Source of the DNA: Gammaproteobacteria bacterium | Lineage (GTDB): Bacteria > Pseudomonadota > Gammaproteobacteria > DSM-19610 | NCBI GenBank assembly: GCA_030618475.1 | Contig: JAUXDG010000081.1 | Span: forward strand, 1-10,481 | Direction: 5' to 3' | Length of the DNA stretch: 10,481 nt | Shown: in pieces, positions 1 through 6,866 of the stretch | Numbering within the stretch: position 1 is the first letter of the stretch | Layout of the letters: each line of letters opens with the position of its first letter | Position numbers and translations under genes: made by a program | The notes under the pieces: generated by a model | The model's database searches: none | Told to the model about the DNA's origin: nothing | Seen by the model: only the letters and a program-made list of their open reading frames with translations

Positions 1-495
1 GAATTTGAGCCGTCCACCGTCATCCAGCACCAGCGTATCCCCGCCCCAGGTCGGGTCCCAGTCATCTTCTGAATTGAAGTAAAACAGCTGGGAGCCATGC
101 TCGCGCACGGAATCCGTGTGCGGCGATACTGAGCAGCCATTCGGGGTGTAATGCCAGTGGAAGCGCAGGTTGATTTTTCTTGCACCAAACAGTCGCGCCA
201 GGGTATTGCGATAGCGGTCGCTGCACAATTCAGCGATGAACTCCTTCCACGGCGCCGGTACCGGTGCGTTCGTTGTGTACTCGAGTGAGTAGCGGTCGTG
301 GGGCTTCTGCCCGGCGATGCGTTCATAGCCGAATTTCTTCTCGAACAGAGCTTGATCCGGCATGTTGTGCAGCAGGCGCTCAAAGCCCTCATCGGTGAGC
401 AGGCCCTGGGGATTGACCCAGGGGTAGGGTTTTGTGGTAAGAAATTCGGCGGCGTCGAGCGCCTCCAGTTTGTCGAAATCGAGGTATTGGGTCAT
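1..495 (-). CDS. 2-oxoglutarate/Fe(II)-dependent oxygenase, partial (3' end outside window)
   Basis: Reading the minus strand from the ATG at 495 gives 165 codons open to the window edge, so the C-terminus is missing. The protein begins MTQYLDFDKLEALDAAEF and contains INLRFHWHYTPNGCSVSPHTD (residues about 108-128), followed by QLFYFNSEDDW and WGGDTLVLDD. This is the usual pattern of the double-stranded beta-helix 2OG-Fe(II) oxygenases: an HxD iron-binding pair (H126, D128), then a strand ending in a W-GG-L segment. The distal iron-binding His and the Arg/Lys that binds 2-oxoglutarate lie outside the window and cannot be checked. The family hydroxylates proteins, sugars or small molecules; the substrate here is unknown. 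The gene starts 6 nt after the stop of the upstream GT8-like gene, so the two are probably co-transcribed. The ribosome binding site is weak (GAGCGAAG just before the ATG), which fits translational coupling. Confidence 0.8.
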   Translation of the reverse strand, partial: MTQYLDFDKLEALDAAEFLTTKPYPWVNPQGLLTDEGFERLLHNMPDQALFEKKFGYERIAGQKPHDRYSLEYTTNAPVPAPWKEFIAELCSDRYRNTLARLFGARKINLRFHWHYTPNGCSVSPHTDSVREHGSQLFYFNSEDDWDPTWGGDTLVLDDGGRLKF

Positions 496-501
496 CTTCG
501 C

Positions 502-1404
502 TCACGCTGCCAGTGGTGGCGCACGTTCCACGAGCTCCAAGGCATCGTGACGCACGTGGTTCTGTTCCATCTCGTCACGTACCAGTGACTCGCTGATAAC
601 ACCGTTCTCCAGGCATTCGCGCACCATTCCGAAAAAGAATTGTTCCTGTTTGGTATCGGGGTGGGCGTGGTAATGGCCCAGGAGACCGTATTCACCAAAC
701 ACACGGGCACGGATGCGGTTCAGCTTCGCCAGCAGCGGGTGCTTCTTTAACTTGTCGGCCGGTGTGAAGTCGACCGGCAGACCGGTCTTCCAGGGCTGGG
801 TGCGGCGCTTGGTGTTGTGCAGCATCTTGGTTTTTTCGCTCAGCCGGTCGAAATCGTTCCACTCGTCCTCCAGCACGCCTATGTTTTCGGGTGTTTCGTG
901 ACGCAGAACGATCCAGTCCTTGTAATCGCGCTTGAACTGGAACAGCTCGTCGAATTCCCGCTCGGGCTCCCAGTGGCGCAGTTTCTCACAGTCCAGCAGC
1001 ATCACACTGGTGGCGATTTGCCAGGCCTTTTCCTTTTTGTTGGAGCGATGCCGGCCCATCACGCCAGCGCCCTGCATGTCACGGTTAAACAACTCGTAGA
1101 CATCGCCGACGGCAAAAACGTCCGGGTCGACCACTACCGCCCGACCCTGGTGGCCCATGAGTTTCGGCGGCATGAAGCGTAGCGGGGTAAAGGACTGCAG
1201 ATCCTTCATGCTCCAGACACGGGTTGTGCCACCGCGCAGAAAAGGCTGGCCCTCTTTTTCGGCGAGGAACGGGAAGTCGCGAACGTGCATGATCTCGACC
1301 TCAAAGTCGTCCGGGTGGGCGGAGTTACGCTTCATCGAATAAGCGGATGCCAGGGCACCCAGCCACTGCCGTTCGTTGGATTGAATGTAGACTTTCATTT
1401 TCAT
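502..1404 (-). CDS. GT8-like (GT-A fold) glycosyltransferase
   Basis: A 300-residue protein, probably cytoplasmic, with no signal peptide or membrane segment. It begins MKMKVYIQSNERQW, like the first strand of GT8 enzymes. It then shows VVVDPDVFAVGDVYELF (about 90-106) with a DPD metal/nucleotide-sugar motif at 93-95, WQIATSVMLLDCEKL (128-142) in the place of the GT8 'N-G-x-lid' strand, EDEWNDF (179-185), and LHNTKRRTQPWKTG (195-208), resembling the conserved C-terminal His...Pro-Trp segment. This supports a retaining, metal-dependent sugar transferase; donor and acceptor cannot be told. About 90 further residues (210-300) are not explained by the GT8 core. The reading frame continues upstream to 1479, but the ATG at 1404 has GGGAGA about 9 nt before it and the upstream residues look non-coding, so I chose 1404; 1398 is the alternative. 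The oxygenase follows 6 nt downstream and may modify the same glycan or glycoprotein. Confidence 0.72.
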   Translation of the reverse strand: MKMKVYIQSNERQWLGALASAYSMKRNSAHPDDFEVEIMHVRDFPFLAEKEGQPFLRGGTTRVWSMKDLQSFTPLRFMPPKLMGHQGRAVVVDPDVFAVGDVYELFNRDMQGAGVMGRHRSNKKEKAWQIATSVMLLDCEKLRHWEPEREFDELFQFKRDYKDWIVLRHETPENIGVLEDEWNDFDRLSEKTKMLHNTKRRTQPWKTGLPVDFTPADKLKKHPLLAKLNRIRARVFGEYGLLGHYHAHPDTKQEQFFFGMVRECLENGVISESLVRDEMEQNHVRHDALELVERAPPLAA

Positions 1405-1428
1405 CAGGCTGTGTCTCCCACGCTCACC

Positions 1429-1434
1429 TCTATA
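1429..1434 (-). promoter_or_regulatory. Possible extended -10 promoter element for the GT8/oxygenase unit
   Basis: On the minus strand the sequence TTTTGGTATAGAGG has TATAGA preceded by TGG, an extended -10 pattern (TGn before the hexamer). It would start a transcript about 18 nt before the ATG at 1404, just upstream of the GGGAGA ribosome binding site. No good -35 lies 16-18 nt upstream. Only four of the six -10 bases match consensus, so this is a weak call. Confidence 0.25.
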
Positions 1435-1797
1435 CCAAAATACCCAATGACTCCCAGTCAGCTTATGCTGCTGTGTCAATATCGCACGGTGATCCTAATC
1501 AATTCGAGCAGCAGTGATACTGATCTGGATCAATAAACTGCGAAGCTTCCCGAAACTTCACTGTGTGCGCAATTATCAGGTTTGTTGCGCCACTTTTAAA
1601 CCGGGAGGTTAAAGGGCAGGGAAGTGTACCCGGAAATAGCCGGTTATCCAGGGTTTCCCGGTGCAGGGAAGGTTGGCTTCGCTGACAGATAGACGCCTGC
1701 TCGCCGTGGATACCCCGGAAAAAATATAACACTTTGATTGTAATGATGTTTCACTCGTATCTCCCGGTACTCGAGGTGCATCATGAGCATTGTTTGT

Positions 1798-1827
1798 TTT
1801 ATATGCGGCGGGCATCAAGGCTATACT
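1798..1827 (+). promoter_or_regulatory. Weak candidate promoter for mltD
   Basis: TATACT at 1822-1827 matches five of six bases of a sigma70 -10 box. It sits about 75 nt before the preferred mltD start. The -35 candidate, TTTATA at 1798-1803 with an 18-nt spacer, is poor. Nothing else in the gap is clearly better in this direction. Confidence 0.22.
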
Positions 1828-1862
1828 AGAGGCTGGTTGGCTCACTGAGTCAGTCCCTGGAC

Positions 1863-1874
1863 AAGCACGTGCTT
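1863..1874. repeat. 12-bp perfect palindrome upstream of mltD
   Basis: AAGCACGTGCTT equals its own reverse complement. It lies 27 nt before the preferred mltD start, downstream of the candidate -10 box. It could be an operator half-site pair or part of a small leader hairpin, or it may be chance. The alternative GTG start of mltD at 1869 lies inside it. Confidence 0.4.
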
Positions 1875-1901
1875 TGGCAACAGATCAATATTGGTGGCGG
1901 G

Positions 1902-3281
1902 ATGCGCAAACTTTGTACTTCTATAGCTGCGACAGTTACGGCGCTTTTTGTGCTGTTAGCGCCGTCTGTCGAGGCTGCCGGAGATGAGCTGTTTCCCCGT
2001 CCTGATTCCCTGCAGCCGGCGATTGCATTCTGGACCCGGGTGTATACGGAGGTGGATTCGCAGGCGGGATTTATTCACGACAGCCGTCAGCTGAACAGGG
2101 TCTACCAGACCCTGCGCTTCAAGCGATACCAGAGCCCGCGTGAACAGGACCAGATAATCGATCAGACACTGCAACGCTACCAGACAGCACTGCTGGCACT
2201 GGCCGAGGGTAAGCGTGAGGATCTGGACGACATCGAGCAAAAGCTGTTTACGCTATGGGGGGACGATGCCACCCCGGCGATGCTGATAGAGGCTGCGGCC
2301 AATGTCCGCTTTCAACGCGGGCAATCGGACCGGCTGCGCGACGGCATAATCAACTCGGGCGCGTGGGAAAGCTACATCAGGCAGACGCTGCGCGAGTACG
2401 GCTTGCCCGCTGCGCTGGTGGCGCTGCCACACGTTGAATCCTCTTATAATCCGCTGGTGCGTTCGTCGGCCGGTGCGGCGGGTATGTGGCAGTTTACGCG
2501 CTTCACGGGGAAACATTATATGCGCGTTGATCACGTGGTGGATGAACGCTTTGATCCGCATAAATCGACACAAGCCGCAGCACGCCTTCTGCAAAGGTAC
2601 CATGAGGTGCTGAAGAGCTGGCCGCTGGCGATCACAGCCTACAATCATGGTTTGTCCGGCGTGCGCCGCGCCGTGCGTGAAACCGGTACTGATGACATCG
2701 GCGAGATCGTGCGGCAGTACAGGGGTAGCCGATTCGGATTTGCTTCACGTAACTTCTACGCCGCGTTTCTGGCCGCCGCTGACATTACCGGCAATTCGGA
2801 AGCCTATTTCGGCATTCTCGAGCGACACCATCCCGACAGTTACTGGATCGTCAAGTTGCCCGTTTATCTTCCCTTAAGTGCCTTGACCGAGCAGCTCGAG
2901 TTGGATGCGGGTGTCTTGCGAGCGCTCAATCCCGCTTTGCAGCGATCCGTCTGGAAGGGCAAAAAGTATGTGCCAAAAGCCTATCATCTACGCCTGCCCC
3001 CCAGCCTGGACAACGAGGATATCACAACGGTATTCAAGCAGATTGCCATCGCAGACGGGCGCACAGATCAAGTCCCGGATATTGTCTACAAAGTACAGCG
3101 GGGCGACACGCTGTCACAAATCGCCCAACGCTTCAATACCAACGTCCGCGAGTTGATGGCGCTTAACAATCTGCGAAGCAAAAACCGCATACGTTCAGGT
3201 CAGTCACTGCGCCTGTTAAATGCGTCAGCGGCAAAAGCTGTCGAGTTTGCTTCCGTGCGGCTGGTGGCAATAGACGACTGA
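1902..3281 (+). CDS. mltD: MltD-type membrane-bound/periplasmic lytic murein transglycosylase with LysM
   Basis: A 459-residue protein that cleaves the beta-1,4 MurNAc-GlcNAc bond of peptidoglycan with formation of 1,6-anhydro-MurNAc. The GH23/SLT catalytic domain spans about 145-270. The likely catalytic Glu is E179 in LPHVESSYNP, followed by the GAAGMWQF motif (191-198) and the AYNHG motif (246-250). A degenerate LysM-like segment (about 314-368, with LNPAL) precedes a clear C-terminal LysM at 395-439 (YKVQRGDTLSQIAQRFN), which binds glycan strands. The N-terminus MRKLCTSIAATVTALFVLLA ends in a VEA-A signal peptidase I-like site. No lipobox is seen, unlike Escherichia coli MltD, so this may be a soluble periplasmic enzyme. 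The frame opens at a GTG at 1869; I prefer the ATG at 1902 because it places the signal peptide at the very N-terminus. The gene appears monocistronic: a 149-nt gap containing a promoter separates it from moxR. Confidence 0.92.
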   Translation: MRKLCTSIAATVTALFVLLAPSVEAAGDELFPRPDSLQPAIAFWTRVYTEVDSQAGFIHDSRQLNRVYQTLRFKRYQSPREQDQIIDQTLQRYQTALLALAEGKREDLDDIEQKLFTLWGDDATPAMLIEAAANVRFQRGQSDRLRDGIINSGAWESYIRQTLREYGLPAALVALPHVESSYNPLVRSSAGAAGMWQFTRFTGKHYMRVDHVVDERFDPHKSTQAAARLLQRYHEVLKSWPLAITAYNHGLSGVRRAVRETGTDDIGEIVRQYRGSRFGFASRNFYAAFLAAADITGNSEAYFGILERHHPDSYWIVKLPVYLPLSALTEQLELDAGVLRALNPALQRSVWKGKKYVPKAYHLRLPPSLDNEDITTVFKQIAIADGRTDQVPDIVYKVQRGDTLSQIAQRFNTNVRELMALNNLRSKNRIRSGQSLRLLNASAAKAVEFASVRLVAIDD

Positions 3282-3363
3282 CTCGCGGTGCCGTTTACAG
3301 CTCGCGCTTGCAGAACGCTTAACACCCTCACCATGGAACTTTCAACGACCTGCATGGTCTTCG

Positions 3364-3384
3364 GGTGTGCTGATTTGGCACGCC
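3364..3384. repeat. Inverted repeat overlapping the moxR promoter -35
   Basis: GGTGTGC (3364-3370), a 7-nt spacer TGATTTG, then GCACGCC (3378-3384) pair over 7 bp with one G-T wobble. No T-tract follows on either strand, so it is a poor intrinsic terminator for mltD. Its right arm overlaps the TTGGCA -35 candidate at 3375-3380, so an operator role is possible. Confidence 0.4.
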
Positions 3385-3404
3385 ACGGTAAAAATATTTA
3401 AAAT
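3375..3404 (+). promoter_or_regulatory. Probable sigma70-type promoter of the moxR-bat operon
   Basis: TTGGCA (3375-3380), an 18-nt spacer, then TAAAAT (3399-3404) match five of six bases at each box. The downstream region to the start codon is strongly AT-rich, in contrast to its surroundings. The predicted transcript would start near 3411, giving a leader of about 20 nt before the ATG at 3431. The ribosome binding site is modest (GATGGA directly before the ATG). Confidence 0.5.
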
Positions 3405-3430
3405 ATCTATTTTGTATTTGATTTGATGGA

Positions 3431-4399
3431 ATGACTGAACGGGCAAAAATACAGGCGCTGCGGGACTACGTGAGTCAACACATTCTCGCGCAGGAAACCC
3501 TTGTGGAACGGCTGCTCATCGCCCTGCTGGCCGATGGCCATCTGCTGGTGGAGGGTGCACCGGGGCTGGCCAAGACCCGTGCTATCAAAGTGCTCAGCGA
3601 GGGCATCGAGGCCGATTTCCACCGCATCCAGTTCACGCCGGATCTGCTGCCTGCGGACCTGACCGGTACCGAGATCTACCGTCCTCAGGACGGCAGTTTC
3701 CACTTTCAGCGCGGACCTCTGTTCCACAACCTGATTCTGGCGGACGAAATCAACCGTGCACCGGCCAAGGTGCAGTCGGCTTTGCTGGAGGCAATGGCGG
3801 AGCGGCAGATCACCGTGGGCCGCGAAACCTACCATCTGCCACAACTGTTTCTGGTCATGGCGACCCAGAACCCCATCGAGCAGGAAGGTACCTATCCTTT
3901 GCCCGAGGCCCAGCTCGACCGCTTCCTGATGCATGTCTTTATCGACTATCCGGATGCCGCGGCCGAGCACGACATCCTGCGCCTTACCCGGGGTGAAGCG
4001 CTGCAAGGCCTTAAAGAACCCGAACCGTCTCCCGCGCCCGTCGCTCAGGAAACACTATTTGCCGCGCGCAAGGCTATCCTGGGTCTGCATATGGCCGAAG
4101 ACCTGGAGAAATACATAGTGGAACTGGTCATCGCCACACGCGACCCAGGTCCCTACGGCGACGAGCTGGCTCACTGGGTTCAGTATGGTGCCAGTCCGCG
4201 GGCCACCGCCGCACTGGATCGCTGTGCACGGGCGCATGCCTGGTTGAACGAGCGTGATTATGTTGACCCTCAGGACATTCAGGCGGTGGCCTATGAAGTG
4301 CTCCGCCATCGCATCATTCTCAGCTATGAAGCCGAAGCAGAGGGTGTTACCAGCGACCGCTTTATCCACGAACTCCTGCAGCGGGTGGCCGTTCCCTAG
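3431..4399 (+). CDS. moxR: MoxR-family AAA+ ATPase
   Basis: A 322-residue cytoplasmic AAA+ ATPase of the MoxR group. These use ATP hydrolysis to remodel or activate partner proteins, typically vWA-domain proteins encoded next to them. Visible motifs are Walker A GAPGLAKT (42-49), Walker B LILADEINRA (101-110, acidic pair D105-E106), sensor 1 in MATQNPIEQEG (N147), a conserved LPEAQLDRF segment (157-165) with a candidate arginine finger R164, and sensor 2 GASPRATAAL (253-262). Length and motif order are normal and all key ATPase residues are present. It is the first gene of the operon; the DUF58 gene starts 3 nt after its stop, giving tight coupling. The ATG at 3431 follows directly from the AT-rich promoter region. 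In related loci MoxR is thought to act on the DUF58 and Bat vWA proteins; the client here is inferred. Confidence 0.96.
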   Translation: MTERAKIQALRDYVSQHILAQETLVERLLIALLADGHLLVEGAPGLAKTRAIKVLSEGIEADFHRIQFTPDLLPADLTGTEIYRPQDGSFHFQRGPLFHNLILADEINRAPAKVQSALLEAMAERQITVGRETYHLPQLFLVMATQNPIEQEGTYPLPEAQLDRFLMHVFIDYPDAAAEHDILRLTRGEALQGLKEPEPSPAPVAQETLFAARKAILGLHMAEDLEKYIVELVIATRDPGPYGDELAHWVQYGASPRATAALDRCARAHAWLNERDYVDPQDIQAVAYEVLRHRIILSYEAEAEGVTSDRFIHELLQRVAVP

Positions 4400-4402
4400 A
4401 CG

Positions 4403-5395
4403 ATGAAAACGGCACGACGCGGCCAACATGTTTTGCGTGGCCTGAGGGATATCGGCAGCGAGCCTCCACACACGGTGGTGAGCGATCGCATTCAGCCGGC
4501 CACCAGCGATCTGATCGCGTTGCGCCACGCCGCGGAAGGACTCGATCTGCGTGCGACGCGTGTCCGCTCTCTGCAGGGTCAGAACTATCTTTCCCCGTTC
4601 AAAGGGCGCGGTATGGAGTTTGACGAATCCCGCCCCTATACCCCGGGTGACGATATCCGCAGGCTCGACTGGCGGGTGACGGCCCGCACAGGCAAGCCGC
4701 ACACCAAGCTGTTTCGCGAAGAACGGGAACGTCCCGTCATCATCGCGGTGGATTACCGGCCCGCTATGTTCTTTGCCACGCAGGGTTCTTTCAAGTCGGT
4801 CGTCGCCGCCAGGTGCGCTGCGCTGCTGGCCTGGCGTGCGGCACAACAGGGAGATCGCCTGGGCGGTTTTATTTTCTCGCAACAGGAGCACTGGGAGGGC
4901 AGGCCCCGCCTGGGTAGTGCGGCCACCCTGCATTTTCTGCAGCAGCTCGCGACTCGTGGGCAGATCGATCGGCAGCCTGCAGAGCGCGAAGCGAACCCTG
5001 GGGCTTTTAACAAGGCCGTGGCACGCTTGCGGCGCGTCGCACGACCCGGCAGTCTGATCGTCCTGATCAGCGACTTTCGCCACCTGGGTGCCAGCGCGGA
5101 AGCCCATCTGGCGCAGCTTTCCCGGCACAATGAACTGGTGCTGATCTTTGTCTACGACCCGTTGGAAGCGCACCTGCCTCCGGCGGGACAGTACCGGGTT
5201 GCCGAGCACGAACGGGAACTGACCCTGGACACCCGAAGCGAGCGGGCGCGATCCGGCTATGCCGAACGCTTTAGCAGGCGTCAAAATCGAATCCAGCATC
5301 TATGCCTGCGCCACCGCATGATCTTCCTGCCCTGTGCCACCAACGATGATCCACTGCTGCGTCTGCAGCAGGGTCTGAGGCTGCGACAGCCATGA
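4403..5395 (+). CDS. DUF58 family protein (vWA-like, MoxR partner)
   Basis: A 330-residue protein without signal peptide or membrane segments, so probably cytoplasmic. It carries the hallmark DUF58 block at about 67-97: KGRGMEFDESRPYTPGDD, then IRRLDWRVTAR. The following vWA-like region begins with PVIIAVDYRPAMFF (111-124) and includes SLIVLISDFRHLG (217-229) and ELVLIFVYDPLE (244-255), strands typical of a Rossmann-like vWA fold. The first metal-site motif reads DYRPA rather than DxSxS, so the MIDAS looks degenerate. DUF58 genes commonly follow moxR; the pair is believed to work together, but no enzymatic activity is established. The start codon lies 3 nt after the moxR stop and lacks a strong ribosome binding site, consistent with coupling. 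The stop overlaps the next gene by 4 nt (ATGA). Confidence 0.93.
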   Translation: MKTARRGQHVLRGLRDIGSEPPHTVVSDRIQPATSDLIALRHAAEGLDLRATRVRSLQGQNYLSPFKGRGMEFDESRPYTPGDDIRRLDWRVTARTGKPHTKLFREERERPVIIAVDYRPAMFFATQGSFKSVVAARCAALLAWRAAQQGDRLGGFIFSQQEHWEGRPRLGSAATLHFLQQLATRGQIDRQPAEREANPGAFNKAVARLRRVARPGSLIVLISDFRHLGASAEAHLAQLSRHNELVLIFVYDPLEAHLPPAGQYRVAEHERELTLDTRSERARSGYAERFSRRQNRIQHLCLRHRMIFLPCATNDDPLLRLQQGLRLRQP

Positions 5396-5880
5396 ATCCC
5401 GGGAGCGAGCTGCCGCTGCGCGATATTCATCTACCCGATCCGGTGTCCTGGTGGCCGCCGGCCCCTGGCTGGTGGATGCTGTTGACGTTGCTGGTGGCCA
5501 TCGCGTTGTTGAGCGGGTTTCTGCATCATCGTTACAGGCGTAATGCCTTGCAGCGTGCGGCGCAACAGGCGTTACACAAGATCGGCGAGGACTACCGGCA
5601 ATCCGGCGATGCGCTGCTGCTGGCGCAGCAGCTGTCCATACTGCTGCGGCGTGTGAGTCTGAGCTGTTATCCACGCCAGCAGGTGGCGGGACTCACCGGG
5701 CGCGCCTGGCTGAGCCTGCTGGATCGCACCCTGCCTGGGGATGAATTTCAGCAGGGTGCAGGACGCGTACTCATCGATGCGCCTTACTCGCTTGATAGCC
5801 GCGTCGATGGTGCTGCTTTGCTGCGGCTTTGCGAGCGCTGGCTGCGCCAGCTTTTCAAAGCCAAAGGTGGGCGGGCATGA
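5392..5880 (+). CDS. DUF4381 family small membrane protein
   Basis: A 162-residue protein with the family signature near its N-terminus, LPDPVSWWPPAPGWW (14-28). One membrane segment follows at about 27-43 (WWMLLTLLVAIALLSGF), then a basic HHRYRRN stretch and a helical, probably cytoplasmic domain to the end. The positive-inside rule supports N-out, C-in. The C-terminal motif VDGAALLRLCERWLRQL (138-154) resembles the end of BatD in this operon. Function is unknown; position between DUF58 and batA suggests a membrane adaptor of the MoxR/Bat complex. Both ends overlap the neighbouring genes by 4 nt (ATGA), indicating coupled translation. Confidence 0.9.
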   Translation: MNPGSELPLRDIHLPDPVSWWPPAPGWWMLLTLLVAIALLSGFLHHRYRRNALQRAAQQALHKIGEDYRQSGDALLLAQQLSILLRRVSLSCYPRQQVAGLTGRAWLSLLDRTLPGDEFQQGAGRVLIDAPYSLDSRVDGAALLRLCERWLRQLFKAKGGRA

Positions 5881-6866
5881 TGCAGTTCGAATGGCCCTGG
5901 TTGTGGCTGCTGCTACCATTGCCCTGGCTGCTGCGCCGCTTGTTACCACCTGTGCCCCCGCGCGGTGACGCTGCGTTGCGCGTGCCCTTCCTGGAAGATT
6001 TCAGCGTAGCCCGCGGCAGTCCTCAACACGCTGCACCGCTACGCTGGCCGCTGTGGGTCGCCGCTATGGCATGGCTGTTACTCATCGCGGCACTCACACG
6101 CCCGCAATGGCTGGGTGATGCCGTTGAGCTGCCGGTCAGCGGCCGTGACCTGATGCTGGCGGTAGACCTGTCCGGTTCTATGGAAGTTGAGGATTTCCAG
6201 TGGCAGGGCGAGCTGGTGGACCGGCTGGTTGCCACCAAAGTCGTCGCCAGCCGGTTTATCGACCGCCGCATGGGTGACCGGCTTGGCCTGATCCTGTTTG
6301 GTCAACAGGCGTATCTGCAGACGCCGCTCACCTTCGACCGGGAAACGGTCAAACAGCTGTTACTGGAATCGGCCATCGGTCTGGCGGGTAAGGAAACAGC
6401 CATCGGTGATGCCATCGGTCTGGCGGTCAAACGCTTACGCCATCACCCGGTGAACAGCCGGGTACTGATTCTGTTGACCGATGGCGCCAACACCGCCGGT
6501 GAGGTCGATCCGCTGAAGGCGGCGGAACTGGCGGCAGAGGCAAAGCTGAAGATCTACACCATCGGTATTGGTGCCGATGAAATGCTGGTGCGTTCCCTGT
6601 TCGGCACACGCCGGGTAAATCCCTCCCGGGATCTCGACGAAAAAACCTTGCGCGCCATCGCCGATATTAGCGGTGGCCGCTATTTCCGCGCCCGCAACAT
6701 GAAAGAATTCGAACAGATCTATCAGTTGCTGGATGAACTGGAACCCGTCGATGAAGAGGCGCAGTACTTCAGGCCTGTGCACGCGCTCTATCCCTGGCCA
6801 CTGGCCGCTGCGCTGTTGCTGGCACTGCCGCCATTGTGGTTTTACCTGCGCGGAAACCGGCCATGA
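5877..6866 (+). CDS. batA: BatA-type membrane protein with von Willebrand factor A domain
   Basis: A 329-residue protein with two N-terminal membrane segments (about 6-23 and 57-75), a vWA domain (about 92-290) and a C-terminal membrane segment (about 306-325). The MIDAS metal site appears complete: DLSGS at 97-101, a Thr in GKETAIGDAIG (T174), and D202 in ILLTDGANT. The family binds Mg2+ at this site for protein-protein contacts. Bat stands for Bacteroides aerotolerance; the molecular function remains unresolved. The frame opens earlier at a TTG (5829), but the ATG at 5877 makes a 4-nt ATGA overlap with the preceding gene and is preceded by GGTGG, so it is preferred; the ATG at 5880 is also possible. 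It is a paralogue of the next gene, a tandem arrangement usual for these loci. Confidence 0.94.
   Translation: MMQFEWPWLWLLLPLPWLLRRLLPPVPPRGDAALRVPFLEDFSVARGSPQHAAPLRWPLWVAAMAWLLLIAALTRPQWLGDAVELPVSGRDLMLAVDLSGSMEVEDFQWQGELVDRLVATKVVASRFIDRRMGDRLGLILFGQQAYLQTPLTFDRETVKQLLLESAIGLAGKETAIGDAIGLAVKRLRHHPVNSRVLILLTDGANTAGEVDPLKAAELAAEAKLKIYTIGIGADEMLVRSLFGTRRVNPSRDLDEKTLRAIADISGGRYFRARNMKEFEQIYQLLDELEPVDEEAQYFRPVHALYPWPLAAALLLALPPLWFYLRGNRP

Larger units (their letters stand above)
1405..1901. other. Divergent intergenic region without a convincing gene
   Basis: About 500 nt lie between the minus-strand glycosyltransferase and plus-strand mltD. Short open frames exist on both strands (for example minus 1499-1732 and 1609-1845), but none has a ribosome binding site plus a recognisable protein, so I call it non-coding. 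It contains weak promoter-like sequences for both directions and several short inverted repeats: TGATC-TG-GATCA at 1521-1532, TTCCC...GGGAA at 1655-1670, ACTGA-G-TCAGT at 1844-1854 and AAGCACGTGCTT at 1863-1874. An unrecognised small RNA cannot be excluded. Confidence 0.6.

Noticed and set aside
1474..1479. A perfect TTGACA -35 box on the minus strand
   Set aside because: No acceptable -10 hexamer follows at 16-19 nt, so it is not called as a promoter.
1499..1845. Overlapping short minus-strand frames of 77 and 78 codons in the divergent gap
   Set aside because: Neither has a convincing ribosome binding site or a recognisable protein sequence.
3364..3384. The hairpin after mltD as an intrinsic terminator
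   Set aside because: There is no T-tract after the stem on either strand, and the stem overlaps the likely moxR -35 box.
3407..4006. A 199-codon minus-strand frame opposite moxR
   Set aside because: It is a mirror of a strongly conserved ATPase gene, with no motif of its own.
4055..5299. A 414-codon open frame on the minus strand
   Set aside because: It lies wholly antisense to the end of moxR and to DUF58, whose products have clear family motifs. Its translation has no recognisable domain, and long antisense frames are common in GC-rich coding DNA.
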